58,657 nt of DNA. Origin: Planctomycetota bacterium (GTDB lineage Bacteria > Planctomycetota > Planctomycetia > Pirellulales > Pirellulaceae). Location: positions 1 through 58,657 of the forward strand of contig JAPLNI010000024.1 of assembly GCA_026692865.1 (NCBI GenBank), written 5' to 3'. Below the pieces are notes generated by a model. That model worked only from the letters and a program-made list of their open reading frames with translations. It did no database searches and was not told the origin of the DNA. Position numbers and translations under genes: made by a program. Shown here piece after piece: positions 18,352 through 30,000 of this stretch (position 1 is its first letter; every line of letters starts with the position of its first letter).

Positions 18352-18402
18352 TGCGCAACTAACTTTCACGGCCTTTGTTTTGTCAATTCAAAAGACCATT
18401 GA

Positions 18403-18426
18403 GTAGCTTGCCGTAGGGAGAGCTAC
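18403..18426. terminator. Hairpin between convergent pfp and comEC
   Basis: GTAGCT (18403-18408) and AGCTAC (18421-18426) can pair around a 12-base loop in the 84-base gap between two convergent genes. This may act as a bidirectional terminator. There is no clean T-tract, so the call rests on position and symmetry only. Confidence 0.35.
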
Positions 18427-18435
18427 GATTCCGGG

Positions 18436-21114
18436 CTAATCGCTTTGTTTTTGAATCCAATTGGGGTGTTGCCAAGTTTCAACCTTGATCGGGTCGTCTT
18501 TTGAGAAGGCGATGCGGACTGCATTGTCTAATGCGGTGATCAGTACCTGCCGATCGGAAGCTGAGTAAGCGTCGAACGTTTTTGAATTGCGAGCTTTGGT
18601 GCCACCGCTGATAGCAACAACTGACGGCTGACACCAAGCGAGAAGCATCGCTGGATCGGTTGAAAGACTTCCATGATGAGGCGCCATTAAAACATCGATG
18701 GCAGTTCGCTTTCGTTCTAAAAGTCTTTTCGTTCCCGCTCCCTCTAGATCGCCCGGTAAGAAAAGCCTCTTGCCATAACAGGTAAACAGAAGACACATGC
18801 TATTGGCGTTATCGCTTCCGGGAACGCCTTGGCTATTGGGATGCAGTATTTCAACAGCTATAGAGTCGTTTTCGTTTTTGAATCGATCTAGATTGCTTTG
18901 ATCGTTCAGTGCGGTGATAGGAATTGATTGACGACGAAGATTCGCAAGTAGTTCTTGCATGCCGTTACTTGTGCTTTCTAGAGCTTGCGAGGTCGTGCAA
19001 AACTCACCGACTTGGAATCTTTTAGCTAGGCGAGTGATCGCGCTATAGTGATCCGAATCAGCATGCGACAGGAAGATTTTATCAATTCTCGTGCGTCCTC
19101 GATCCCATAACACATCTGAAATCTGTAGGTGGCTTTTGGATGCGTCGCCCATTCGTCCGGCGTCATACAACCAAACTTGCCCATTCGGCAACTCGATCAT
19201 AACGCTGGTGCCGTGACCAACGTCGATAAAGGTCGTCAACATTGATTGTTGCAGATTGCTCGAGTTGGATTGAGACGGAGAAACACCAATACGATCCAGC
19301 AAGGGCATCCCAGCAACGATCAGCCATAGACATGTCAGCGCTGCGATCCAACGCCGCGAGATTTTTCCAAAGCCAAAGACCACAATCATTAACAGCAACA
19401 GCCCATAGAAAGCGATGACCATCCAGAGCGATGGAGAAGGGATCCAAAAATGACTCAGCGGAACTTTTTCGGACACTTTGACAACGCGATCCACAATGAC
19501 CAAACCCAATGCACAAATCGCTCCGAGTGGATACCCAACCAGCGCACCTATCCATGGACCGACCAGTGGCAGCAAGCTAACGATTGAACTCGTCAGCAAC
19601 AGCAAGATACCGGCAAGCAATGAAACGAAGATAGGTATCCATAAAAGGACGTTCAAAAAGCATGCGATTGGCGAAACGATGTTAAAGTAAAACAGCGTCA
19701 GCGGAGCAGTTAACAACCAAACCCATGCGCTCACCTTGAGCATGTTCCAAGCAAGATCAACGAGATACCAAAACCAACGGATAAAAGGATGACTTGTCGC
19801 TAGCAGGAGATCATTCAGCGAGTCTTGGTCGGCCAACATCGATGCCCGATTGCTTCCCAGAAAGATGAGAACCGTGACGGCTAAGAAAGATAATTGCGTT
19901 CCAATATCCAACAAGTTATTTGTGTTGTAAACCAGAAGTATTACTGCCGCAAAAGCAAGCACGTTCATCGATTCTGTTGGTCGGCCAATCCAACGCGCTA
20001 AACATAATATGACTACAAAAATAGCAGCACGCATCACGGGTGGATTGGCACCTGCGACCAGTGAATAAACCAAAACGACGCCGATGGTAACTGCCAAGTT
20101 TGTCTTTCGCCTCCAAAGCATCAGCGCACCCAAGGTTAAGATACTGATCGCTACCAATTCGATGTGCATTCCTGAGATCGCAAGCATGTGAATTGTCCCC
20201 GTAGCAAGCATCGATTCTTGCAACTCCCATTCGGCTTGCTCGCGCTGTCCCAGCACAAGAGCCGATGCCATGCGTGCTTGCCCGAATGGTACGTAACTGT
20301 GAAACGCTTGATCGGCAGTGGTCACAATACGACCGATGAATCGATCAAGACGAAGTTGATTCAGGTGATAACCATTCTTAGCAGGGAGTATCTGAATCTG
20401 GCTTGGTACATCCGTTCTTCCTCGTACAAAAACTCCTTCAGCCGCCGCCCGTTGCGAATAGTCTGATTGACCAGGATTAGTTGGAGGCATGATCCGCTGC
20501 CATTCGACAAAGCATCGCACATGATCGCCGGGAAGTAGACTGCGATTACGACCTTGCGCGGTAATTCGGATCAATCCGAATCGATCATTCTTCCAAGTCT
20601 CGCCATCGCGAATTGCAGAAACGCGAACATCAAATACCGTTTGCCATAAATCGTCAGAGAGTAGCTTGGTATCGTCAGGGGCAGCCCGCTGACGAAGCGT
20701 ATCGGGCTTCCATCGAGGAATCGATACGACGGTTCCTTCCAAGACGATGGGGCTTAAGAACTCTCCCGCCAATGCCGAGAGTCGATCGCTTTGAATTCGA
20801 TTCCTCTCGACATGCAACCGCATCGCGCCAACCAAAAAGATCGCCATCAAAGCGATCGCGACGAGAATTCGCTCCTGCCATTTTGGGTAGCTTGAATTGC
20901 TTCGCCATTGATAAACGCACATCATCAAGAGACATGCGAGTAAGACGATTGCTCCAAGAAGCATCGGTATCGAAACTTGTTCCGGCCAAAGAGAGGAGAA
21001 CGTTGTGCCGACCGATAAAGTCGCAAGGACGACCATCATGGGCATCTTGGCAATACGCGAAGGAAGTCTCGTTAACCGATCGCGAATCGATTCCTGGCTG
21101 ATCCTAATGTCCAT
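18436..21114 (-). CDS. comEC: ComEC/Rec2 family DNA-uptake channel
   Basis: ComEC forms the inner-membrane channel that carries single-stranded DNA into the cell during transformation. The 892-residue product has the standard order: an N-terminal DUF4131-like region with two or three membrane helices, a soluble OB-like part, a polytopic Competence domain (about residues 270-600, including MLATGTIHMLAISGMHIEL), and a C-terminal metallo-beta-lactamase domain. Metal ligands are visible in SHADSDHYSA (about 683-692), and a second ligand region is APHHGS. The C-terminal domain is a likely nuclease. The type IV pilus-like cluster at 36-57 kb could supply a DNA-capture pilus, but the two loci are not linked. 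Confidence 0.93.
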   Translation of the reverse strand: MDIRISQESIRDRLTRLPSRIAKMPMMVVLATLSVGTTFSSLWPEQVSIPMLLGAIVLLACLLMMCVYQWRSNSSYPKWQERILVAIALMAIFLVGAMRLHVERNRIQSDRLSALAGEFLSPIVLEGTVVSIPRWKPDTLRQRAAPDDTKLLSDDLWQTVFDVRVSAIRDGETWKNDRFGLIRITAQGRNRSLLPGDHVRCFVEWQRIMPPTNPGQSDYSQRAAAEGVFVRGRTDVPSQIQILPAKNGYHLNQLRLDRFIGRIVTTADQAFHSYVPFGQARMASALVLGQREQAEWELQESMLATGTIHMLAISGMHIELVAISILTLGALMLWRRKTNLAVTIGVVLVYSLVAGANPPVMRAAIFVVILCLARWIGRPTESMNVLAFAAVILLVYNTNNLLDIGTQLSFLAVTVLIFLGSNRASMLADQDSLNDLLLATSHPFIRWFWYLVDLAWNMLKVSAWVWLLTAPLTLFYFNIVSPIACFLNVLLWIPIFVSLLAGILLLLTSSIVSLLPLVGPWIGALVGYPLGAICALGLVIVDRVVKVSEKVPLSHFWIPSPSLWMVIAFYGLLLLMIVVFGFGKISRRWIAALTCLWLIVAGMPLLDRIGVSPSQSNSSNLQQSMLTTFIDVGHGTSVMIELPNGQVWLYDAGRMGDASKSHLQISDVLWDRGRTRIDKIFLSHADSDHYSAITRLAKRFQVGEFCTTSQALESTSNGMQELLANLRRQSIPITALNDQSNLDRFKNENDSIAVEILHPNSQGVPGSDNANSMCLLFTCYGKRLFLPGDLEGAGTKRLLERKRTAIDVLMAPHHGSLSTDPAMLLAWCQPSVVAISGGTKARNSKTFDAYSASDRQVLITALDNAVRIAFSKDDPIKVETWQHPNWIQKQSD

Positions 21115-21423
21115 CCTGTCCCCTTCATTCTATGGATATGCGCAGCTTCATACGCAATGCATACGGCGAGCCTGATAAAGTTGCCACGTACCCTGATTCA
21201 ATAGCACTAGCTTCCAAGACGGTCGCAGTGTCACGGAACAGTTCGAAGCTTATTCACAACGCAATTCTCTCAGGATTTGATCAGGCCAGCATGCGTGGGA
21301 TTATAGCGGGTCCAACGACCTCCGAACTACCAGAGGGATCATGATCCATGGCAAGTCAGTTTTACAATTCAGATAAATTAGCCGTCGGCCGTGAAAAATC
21401 GTCCAGATGAAAGATCGAGTATC

Positions 21424-21530
21424 TCTGCATTTTCGTACTCGTACTCAGGCGTAAGCTGGGACTCGTACTCGAAGCGAGTGCAATCGATTACGATTACGAG
21501 TACCATTTCATTGAGTACGAAACTAGCGGA
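21424..21530. repeat. GTACTC palindromic repeat, copy 2
   Basis: It begins TCTGCATTTTCGTACTC and shares AGGCGTAA and paired TACTCGTACTC / GAGTAC arms with the copy at 16745-16853, at roughly three-quarters identity by eye. It lies in a 542-base gap (21115-21656) upstream of comEC that otherwise holds no gene I can support. Shorter fragments of the same motif occur near 22645-22660 and 31690-31722. Confidence 0.75.
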
Positions 21531-21656
21531 CTACCCAAACAGGACGCACTCTGTCGTGTTTCGGCTAATTGGCGAAACATCGATCGATGATCAGCGTTAG
21601 ATCAATACTGGCAATCCGGATCATTAATAGAATAGAAGAAATCGAAACAGATTTGC

Positions 21657-22541
21657 TTATTCGGTTACGATCTTCATGATGAATTGGTTAGCCATCACTG
21701 TCATCGCAGTGTTCAGTTCATCGCCGCAAGGAAACTGAAGAAACTGATAAGACAATCCGTTTCTATGAGCGGACTGCAGTGCGTAACACGTATGATCGGC
21801 ATCACACATTTCGGATTGCCCACCGTGAATAAATAGGACAGGCAAGTTCCGTGACTCGCGCCATTGAAGCAATGATTCGCATCGCTTCGGAAAGGCTCCG
21901 TTGATTGACACAACGCCAGCGATCGATTCACTGTTGCGAAGACCGATCCACTGCGCAAGCGTACCTCCCATGCCATAGCCGGCAAGAAAAACGCGATCTG
22001 GCCGAATCGATAAATCATTGATTGCATGAGCAATAGCTTGCATCACAAGTTGCTCTGCTTGGACTGCTCCGCTGCCGTTTTGAGTCCAACAAAACTTCCG
22101 TTCGCTCAGCTTACTCTTCTGTATTGCACGCGGCGCAATCGCCACATAATTGCGAAGACTCAGATGGGGCATGACTCCATCAAGCTCGTATTCGCTGCTG
22201 TCCTGACTATGAAGCCAAATGACTAGCGGATACTCATACCGGTCTTCGTAATGCTCGGGAGTAAAGAGACGATGTGAAAACTCAAGGGCCAGTGGCGAGC
22301 CAGTGGCGAGTCTCGCGCGGGTTGTTCTGTTATCCTGCGGTGCAACACGACTATCGCGAAAATCTGCAGATGGTTTTCTGCGAGAAGTCTCCTGGTGGAG
22401 TGAATTCTCGTCGAGCGGAGTGTTCCGTATGCTGCTTGGAGGTTGATGAATCGATTTCGAAAGACCTTTTGTCAGGAGCTTTTCAGTGTTCTGTCTTACT
22501 GCCGACAGATGTGACTGGACTTGCGTCTGAAGTCGATTCAT
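21657..22541 (-). CDS. Alpha/beta-hydrolase-fold protein lacking the catalytic triad
   Basis: This 294-residue protein resembles the phospholipase/carboxylesterase branch of the alpha/beta hydrolases from about residue 85: strand LVIWLHS (106-112), nucleophile-elbow region LAGYGMGGTLAQW (186-198), and strand NLPVLFIHGGQSE (232-244). The nucleophile is missing: the GxSxG motif reads GYGMG (188-192), with Gly190 where serine belongs. The position where the catalytic His normally follows Gly reads GDEL (273-276), so the histidine is replaced by Asp. Enzyme activity is therefore unlikely; a binding or regulatory role is inference. The first ~80 residues are polar, and no signal peptide is visible. 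The gene is not degraded: one intact frame. Confidence 0.82.
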   Translation of the reverse strand: MNRLQTQVQSHLSAVRQNTEKLLTKGLSKSIHQPPSSIRNTPLDENSLHQETSRRKPSADFRDSRVAPQDNRTTRARLATGSPLALEFSHRLFTPEHYEDRYEYPLVIWLHSQDSSEYELDGVMPHLSLRNYVAIAPRAIQKSKLSERKFCWTQNGSGAVQAEQLVMQAIAHAINDLSIRPDRVFLAGYGMGGTLAQWIGLRNSESIAGVVSINGAFPKRCESLLQWRESRNLPVLFIHGGQSEMCDADHTCYALQSAHRNGLSYQFLQFPCGDELNTAMTVMANQFIMKIVTE

Positions 22542-22717
22542 TCGGTGAACCCCAACGTAACCGAGTAGAAATATAGATCATGACTATGGCAAGCGAGGTT
22601 GTTTACCAAGCTTGCTTTGATCTTTGTTTTGCTCACAGGAGAGTGTTGTATTCGTACTCGAACTTAAAATCAACGTCGTTCTCAAAAGTTCTTCAGAAGA
22701 AGTCTTTTGCTGGCTAA

Positions 22718-23680
<963 letters not shown>

Positions 23681-23792
23681 TCACTGTGTTGAAAGGTTAC
23701 TGTGTTGAAAGGTACTACATTAAGAAATTACCGTGTTGGAGCGAGATAGTTATCGACGGTAAGCCCATTGCGTCAAGGTGCTCAAAAAATCT

Positions 23793-26700
23793 TCATTTCT
23801 TGACAATTCGAAACCGGTAAAAAAACCAAACAATTGCGGCAGCGACGATGAGAGCGGTGGTGAATTCGCGAACGAGCGAGCGAGCCGGCTGGGGCGCGGG
23901 CGGGGTGGTCGGCAGCGATTTCCACTCGGTCACGGCCACCAATGGGCCAATTTGACGCAGTTCAGTTCCCTCCATGTTTTCCGATGCCTTCGCCGTTTGT
24001 CCTGTCGAGTAAGACCACAACCGATAAAAAATTCCCTCGATGTCGACGTTGACCGACGGATACCACACTCCTTGCTGCAAATTCTGCTCGGAAGATATCT
24101 TTGATTTACTATCAGTCGAATTATTCAGCAACCAATCGGGAACGCTTTTGGTCACAAGAGTCATTGGAAATCGACCAGCGAATCGTATATCACCTGAACC
24201 ATCGGGGCTTTTTAATTGAATCACTTGGTTCCCGATGTCGGCAAGTCCATCCAACTCGTAAAACACGTTCCCGTCCAGGTTTCGTCGATTGCTTTCTTCA
24301 GGAACATCGATGCGTGTCACACGGATGATACGAACCTTCGCTCCTACTCGCCCAAGCACACTGCTTGGCCCCCCTTGAAGCGCTTCGAAAGGAGAGATCG
24401 TCGAATGATTCTCTTGCCTTGGAGAAGCTGAAATTCGATCGGCAGCATCGATCAACGAATAGAATGCGGTCGCTTCCTCGGCGGCAATCGTTTTGCCTCG
24501 CATACTTTGAATGAAGCGTATCCCTGAAAGGTCCCAACCAGCCGCACCGAGCTGCTGCCAGTCGATGGAGATACTCGGTTGAATGTTGAGTTCGATCGGT
24601 TTAGACATGGTCAATTCACCATGGCCACCGGCCTTCCCTGAGCCGTCGGCGCCAGCCGCGGGTGCCGCCTGGGAAACTGTAGCAGTATCAATACTCGTGG
24701 CTAGCGCCATCGGCTCAGGATTAACTGGATCACTCATGTCTGCCCATCGCCATGACCAATTCGGTGCATCGCATAGCATGACTTGATTTCTTGTGGACTC
24801 TCTATCTAACACCAGGCCTTCTAACATGACCGGTTGCCATATCTTGTTCTCGTTACTATGTGTTTTCTTCCAATGGCTTGGGATGCGGTTTACGAAGGCA
24901 TAGATAAATGGATTTGTATCGCTACCGCTGCTCGATAAAGCTTCGTCATTCACTTGTATTGAAGACGCTCTCGCAGGTTCGATGGGCTGCACCTTGACGC
25001 GATACACTTCGCGATGACCGATTGCGATTGCTTGTCGTTCATTAAGCGGTATCGGTAGCCACTCCAAAGCAATTCCCGATTGCCTCGCAAGCTTTGCTGA
25101 GCCAACTTTTTTGTTACTGTCGATGGCACCCATCAATGGCTTTTGCAGTCGAGGTAATTGGTAGAGCACCTGAAGCACTGTCCCAAGTTTGTCGGATGAT
25201 TTATCTGGCTCATCATCTAATTGATTGCCTAACTGATTGGGACTCCAGGTCGGCTCAGTCAGAACCGACAGCACGTCTTCGGAGATCATTTGAATCGGTT
25301 CGGCAAGGACTTCGCTTAAGAGCCGTAGTTGACTGCGATGTATCCCAGGCTCACGCCACGGAGCAACCGGAGCTTCACTTTTGCTTAAGAAATTGATACT
25401 CGCTGAAGGATCTGTTCTCATGCCTGTTTGATTATCTGCTAGGTTATCTGCTTGGACATCATCGACCCATCGCGAGTGGCTTACGATTAAGACCGGTGCG
25501 ATATCAACGCCTCGTGGTGAAGCAAATGCGAGCCGCTTAACAAAGAAGCCCGTGACTTCTACGCTAGCCGAGTTGGCGTTGATCTTGCCAATCTGTTCGG
25601 CTTTCAAAGTCGGCCAACCCCCAGCAGGACTGCTTGATATGCCCTGAGGAGATGTGCGATGCTCTGGAGATTTGATGGACGTTGCGTTTGCTGCGGGTTG
25701 ATCTACTGTAGATTTGATTGCAGGTGATTTGATTGCGTAGATACAAACAGGTTGCTGGCTGTTATCATCGGGATAGATCCAAAGGACGTCGTAAGCAAAA
25801 TTACCCCATGTCTCGGAGTTCGCTTCTGTGGTGGTAACATTCGATATTGGTCGACCTCGCAAGCGCACCAATCGTCCTCGAAGATCGTTGGCTTGTTTGG
25901 TAAGCAGGGGCACCTCTACCTTTAAAAGACTTTGCAAGTTCGGGTTTGTCGCTTCAATGGAACGATTTACATTCACCGCGCGTTGAAGCGTTCGCAAGAG
26001 AGCTGGACGCTCGACAGGTCGCCACGGTGAAGCATCGCGAACACTTTTGAGCAGCCGTCGATCGAGCGCGATCCGAAGCCCTTGACGCACTTGGTCACTC
26101 AACGCGGCCGACGCAGCGGGAACTCCCCCTTCGGTCAAAGCAGACCACGCGGTCCATTGCGAAGGAAACTCGCCAAGCGTGTTTGGCCCAGGTAAATCCA
26201 ATTGCGAATCCAATTGCGAATCCACTTGATCGCCTTCTTGATTATCAAGCTTGATTGCTTCCAACCAATGGGCGACTCGCTCGTTGGCTCGCGTCAACCA
26301 AAGCCGACTCGCCGCAGAGACCTCCACAAGCTTCGATGATTCAGCATCCTCTCGGCCAATGGACAATCCAGCAGGCAAAGCAGCGGAAACACTTTCCGAA
26401 GAAATTACTGCAGAACCATCCGAGGGCCTGACTGTGGGTTGATTGGCAGCTGATTGTTGGGCTGCCAGTCTCTCCGCTTGAAAGAAAGTCTCCGCCAGCT
26501 CGCTCACCACTTCGGGAGAAGCCAATTGCAGGAGCGATTCCCAAATTTGTGCGTAGCGATCGACATCGGGATTGGCGGCGGCCAGAGCCAAGTCAACCCA
26601 CTTTAACACGTCAGCCGCCGAACGATCGGATGCAACGAGTCGACGATCTTGCGGATCGGTGGAAGCGATTAAATCAGGATTGTCACCCTTTTGGTCGAGT

Positions 26701-26930
26701 ACTTTCGCTGTCGAGGTTCCGTTTGTTTTGCTTGGGTTAGCTAGCCCGATCGCACGAAATGCCGGTTCGTACTTGGCAGGATCGTTCAATCGCTGCATGA
26801 CGACCAGAATCATGGCTAGCAGAAACGCCAAGCTAATGACACGTCTTGTGCCGGACGAGTTCTGATAAGCTCGTTTTCGGATAGCCTTCCGATTTTCGCT
26901 TGAATACCATCGATCGCGGTCGAATCTCAT
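23793..26930 (-). CDS. Large double-anchored membrane protein of unknown function
   Basis: This 1045-residue protein has no family I recognise. A membrane segment lies at residues 31-47 (VISLAFLLAMILVVMQRL) and another at about 1018-1040, ending FFYRFRIVKK. The topology is therefore two anchors enclosing a ~970-residue, probably extracytoplasmic region. That region is rich in Ser, Gln and Asp, contains short internal duplications (DSQLDSQLDL), and has several stretches that read like beta domains. Residues about 738-745 (PEPMALAT) are translated from a half-copy of the CTGAGCCG repeat, at 24696-24718. It precedes mdh on the same strand. The frame is long and intact, so it is expressed or recently was. 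Confidence 0.75.
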   Translation of the reverse strand: MRFDRDRWYSSENRKAIRKRAYQNSSGTRRVISLAFLLAMILVVMQRLNDPAKYEPAFRAIGLANPSKTNGTSTAKVLDQKGDNPDLIASTDPQDRRLVASDRSAADVLKWVDLALAAANPDVDRYAQIWESLLQLASPEVVSELAETFFQAERLAAQQSAANQPTVRPSDGSAVISSESVSAALPAGLSIGREDAESSKLVEVSAASRLWLTRANERVAHWLEAIKLDNQEGDQVDSQLDSQLDLPGPNTLGEFPSQWTAWSALTEGGVPAASAALSDQVRQGLRIALDRRLLKSVRDASPWRPVERPALLRTLQRAVNVNRSIEATNPNLQSLLKVEVPLLTKQANDLRGRLVRLRGRPISNVTTTEANSETWGNFAYDVLWIYPDDNSQQPVCIYAIKSPAIKSTVDQPAANATSIKSPEHRTSPQGISSSPAGGWPTLKAEQIGKINANSASVEVTGFFVKRLAFASPRGVDIAPVLIVSHSRWVDDVQADNLADNQTGMRTDPSASINFLSKSEAPVAPWREPGIHRSQLRLLSEVLAEPIQMISEDVLSVLTEPTWSPNQLGNQLDDEPDKSSDKLGTVLQVLYQLPRLQKPLMGAIDSNKKVGSAKLARQSGIALEWLPIPLNERQAIAIGHREVYRVKVQPIEPARASSIQVNDEALSSSGSDTNPFIYAFVNRIPSHWKKTHSNENKIWQPVMLEGLVLDRESTRNQVMLCDAPNWSWRWADMSDPVNPEPMALATSIDTATVSQAAPAAGADGSGKAGGHGELTMSKPIELNIQPSISIDWQQLGAAGWDLSGIRFIQSMRGKTIAAEEATAFYSLIDAADRISASPRQENHSTISPFEALQGGPSSVLGRVGAKVRIIRVTRIDVPEESNRRNLDGNVFYELDGLADIGNQVIQLKSPDGSGDIRFAGRFPMTLVTKSVPDWLLNNSTDSKSKISSEQNLQQGVWYPSVNVDIEGIFYRLWSYSTGQTAKASENMEGTELRQIGPLVAVTEWKSLPTTPPAPQPARSLVREFTTALIVAAAIVWFFYRFRIVKK
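24696..24718 (-). repeat. Half-copy of the CTGAGCCG repeat inside a coding sequence
   Basis: Read on the minus strand, these 23 bases are identical to the left end of the intergenic element at 47941 and elsewhere (CTGAGCCGATGGCGCTAGCC plus ACG). The next three bases differ at one position. They are translated in frame as Glu-Pro-Met-Ala-Leu-Ala-Thr in the 1045-residue protein. Confidence 0.85.
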
Positions 26931-27049
26931 AATCCAAGTTCTCCAGCGACTTCGCTATTTCAAATCCATCAACATCATTTTCATCCAGGTTGCTTGTTCG
27001 AGCACCGGATGCGACTTACGCTATAGAATATAAGTACATACTTTGAATT

Positions 27050-30000
27050 ATGCTGCTAACAAGTCTTTGGTCTAGGTCCTCTACGTCAGCTATACCCTCC
27101 ATGGCATTAAACATGACGATATCCTCCTCCACTCAGCTTCGGTCTTTTGAGAGTGATCGCAGTCGAAAAATCTCGCCCAACAAGCCTGGGTGGACCGCAA
27201 GTTTTATTAGCAGCTTACTGAATGCTTTACTGGGTGGATTACTGGGTGGATTACTGGGCGGGCTTGTCGGTGTCGGTTCTTCTACCTTTTCATCACGAGT
27301 AGATGCGGCTGAGCCTGCTGAGCGATTTATTGAACAGCTTCGCGAAGAAGCCATGTTTGATTGGGCGGCGAAGTATATCGACATCTACGGAAAAGCCGGG
27401 TGGTTGCCTGAGAAGTTTAACAAAGACGCTCCGCTTGAGCGACTCATGATTTTACAGGACTCCCTAGCGACCGTCCGCACCATCGCGCAGCGTGATTCGA
27501 TTCTTGAAGAGATTGAAAAAGGTTTCGATAGTTTCTTGGCTTCGACTCCTGACAGTCCTCGTCGCAGCGAGGCGAGATTGCGACTGGGAAATATTTCGCT
27601 TGCTCGAGGCCAAGCGGAACTCAAGAAGCTAGATGATCCGAAGGAAAGTGCTAACGGCGACGCAATTCGAAAGGCGGCTCGTGGACACTTGACCAAGGGT
27701 AACTCGACTTTCGCAGCGGCCGTTGCAGAACTCAAGACGAACATTGAAAAGCTTGCTGGCAACCGAGCAACTTCGCCAGAGGATACTGAACTCCGTAAGA
27801 AGCTTCAGGGAGAATATCGGCAAGCACAAATCTTTGATGGTTTCTCGTCAAAGCTCATCGCGACCTCTTATCCTAAGAACGCAAAAGAGTATTCCGAATG
27901 GCTAAAAAAATCGGAAACCAAACTCAGTGAAGTAATCAGCAAGGCCGTACACGCAACGGAAATTGGTGCAAAAACTCTCTCGCGGCTTTACCGCGGCGAC
28001 GTTCTGACTTTGATGGGTGAAGCAGATAAAGCCATCGAGTCTTACACACAGGTTGCTGATATCGAGGAGCCAGGAATTTTTCGGCAATGGCGAGTTCAAG
28101 CGATCACTTCCATCATGCGAGTCCTCGCGTCAGAAAGTGGTAAGAATCGATTTCAAGACGCGATCCAACGAGGCGAAGCACTGCTAAAACAAATGGATCG
28201 AAACGAGCGCGGCAACGCGGAATGGATCGATCTTCAGCTAGCGACAGCAGAAGCAAAAGTTGGTCTCGCAAAGAGCCTCGCTTCCCAGAAGGATAAGCAA
28301 GCGGTCGTGAAGGACCTAAAGAAAGACGCTCGAGAACTCCTGTCCGCAATTGTTCGACTGCCCGGTGATCACCAAACGAAAGCCAAGCAAATGCTTTCCG
28401 AGCTTGGCGTCGAGGCCGTGGACCCGAACGAATCAAAGCTTCCCAAGGTACGAACCTTCGCCGAAGCATTTAAAGCCGGACGTGAGCGGCTCCAAAAGTC
28501 AGATAGCGTCAATTTGACTCTGGAAATTCTCAGCGATCGCCTCAAGACAGCCTCCAAAGAGGAGAAGCCTGCTATTGAAAAAGAAATCCAAGCCACACGC
28601 GACTCGGCCTCGCGCGACTTGGGACAAGCACTCGAGCTCTTCATGCAATCGTTCAAGCTCTTCGGACCTGAAGACGAGCGATCAGATCTGCTGGAAGCGA
28701 GATTTTTCGCCTCCTTTATACTTCTCAAACAAGAAAAATTTTGGGATGCAGCCACAATTGGCGACTTCGTTGCGAGAAGCGGCGCTGGCACTGATACGGG
28801 GCTCAAAGGAGCCAACTTCGCACTCTTCGCCTACTCGCGACTCATCGCTGCATCGCCCAAAGAGCAGCAACCAAATTTGCTACCACCATTGGAATCGCTT
28901 GCAAAGCACATGCTCGCGATTTGGCCTCAAGCCGAAGAAACGCAAACCGCTACTGTTACACTGCTTCAACAAGCTCTCTCGAACCAACTGTGGGACGAAT
29001 CCGAAAGATTTTTGCGACTTCTGCCGCCTGACAATGATCAATCGAAGGCAATCAAACGAGACCTAGGTTACATCCTCTATATCGAGTACTTGAAGAGCAT
29101 CGACGCAGCGCGACAAGCGGCAAAGGAATCACCCAAAGAATCCAACAGTGCTAATACCGCAGCGACTCCAACCGTGCAAGGAAATCTTGAGCTACGCGAT
29201 CGAGCCGAAAAATTACTGAAAGAGGGATGGGATGTTTTGGTCGCCGATAAAGTAGATCAAAGAAGCGTTGAAGCTGCTTCGGCATTGGTCTCGATCTACC
29301 TCAATACGAACCGACTGGAAGAAGCAAACGCAATTTTCGCCAAGGAAGGAACAAGCCCTCTCAAACTGGTGGAAGCCAACGATGATCGCATCAAATCCTC
29401 ACAAGCCAAGATGGAAGTCCTGCGATTGAACCTTCGCAGTAAAGTCATGGCGGCCTCACAAGGTGGATCCGCGCTCAATGCAAGCGACGTCGAGTCGATC
29501 GTCAAGAAGATGCAACAGGTCGCTGGAGATGGCGAAGAGGGATCCAAGCTGCTGACCAATAGCTTGCTGGTCCTCGCGAAAGAACTTCAGGAACAACTCG
29601 CAATCGTTAAAGATACTAGCGAACAAGCGAAGCTTGCTTCCGGTATCCGCGTGCTGATGAAACAATTGGCAGATGTTTCTAAAGACGCTGGAATTCTCGA
29701 CTGGTCAGGTACTACGCTTTTGCAATTGGCCGATGGACTCAAATCCAATCCAAGCTTGACAGCCGTCAACAAGGAACTTAACCAATCCGCAGCAGAGATC
29801 TTTACCAAGATGATCGACCTCGGTTCCAAGGATGGCGAGTTCTTGAAATCGATCAAACGCACGACCGAAGATATTCAATATAAACAAGGTCTCTCTTATC
29901 GCGCGATGGGTGATTATCAAAAAGCTGCAGATGTCTTTGTCGCGGTTCTCAAAGCCAACCCCAATCAATTATCCGCCCAAATCGAAGCAGCCAAGAACTA

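Noticed and set aside
20613-21101. A 162-codon plus-strand frame opposite comEC
   Set aside because: It is an antisense shadow of a well-supported gene with membrane and catalytic motifs on the other strand.
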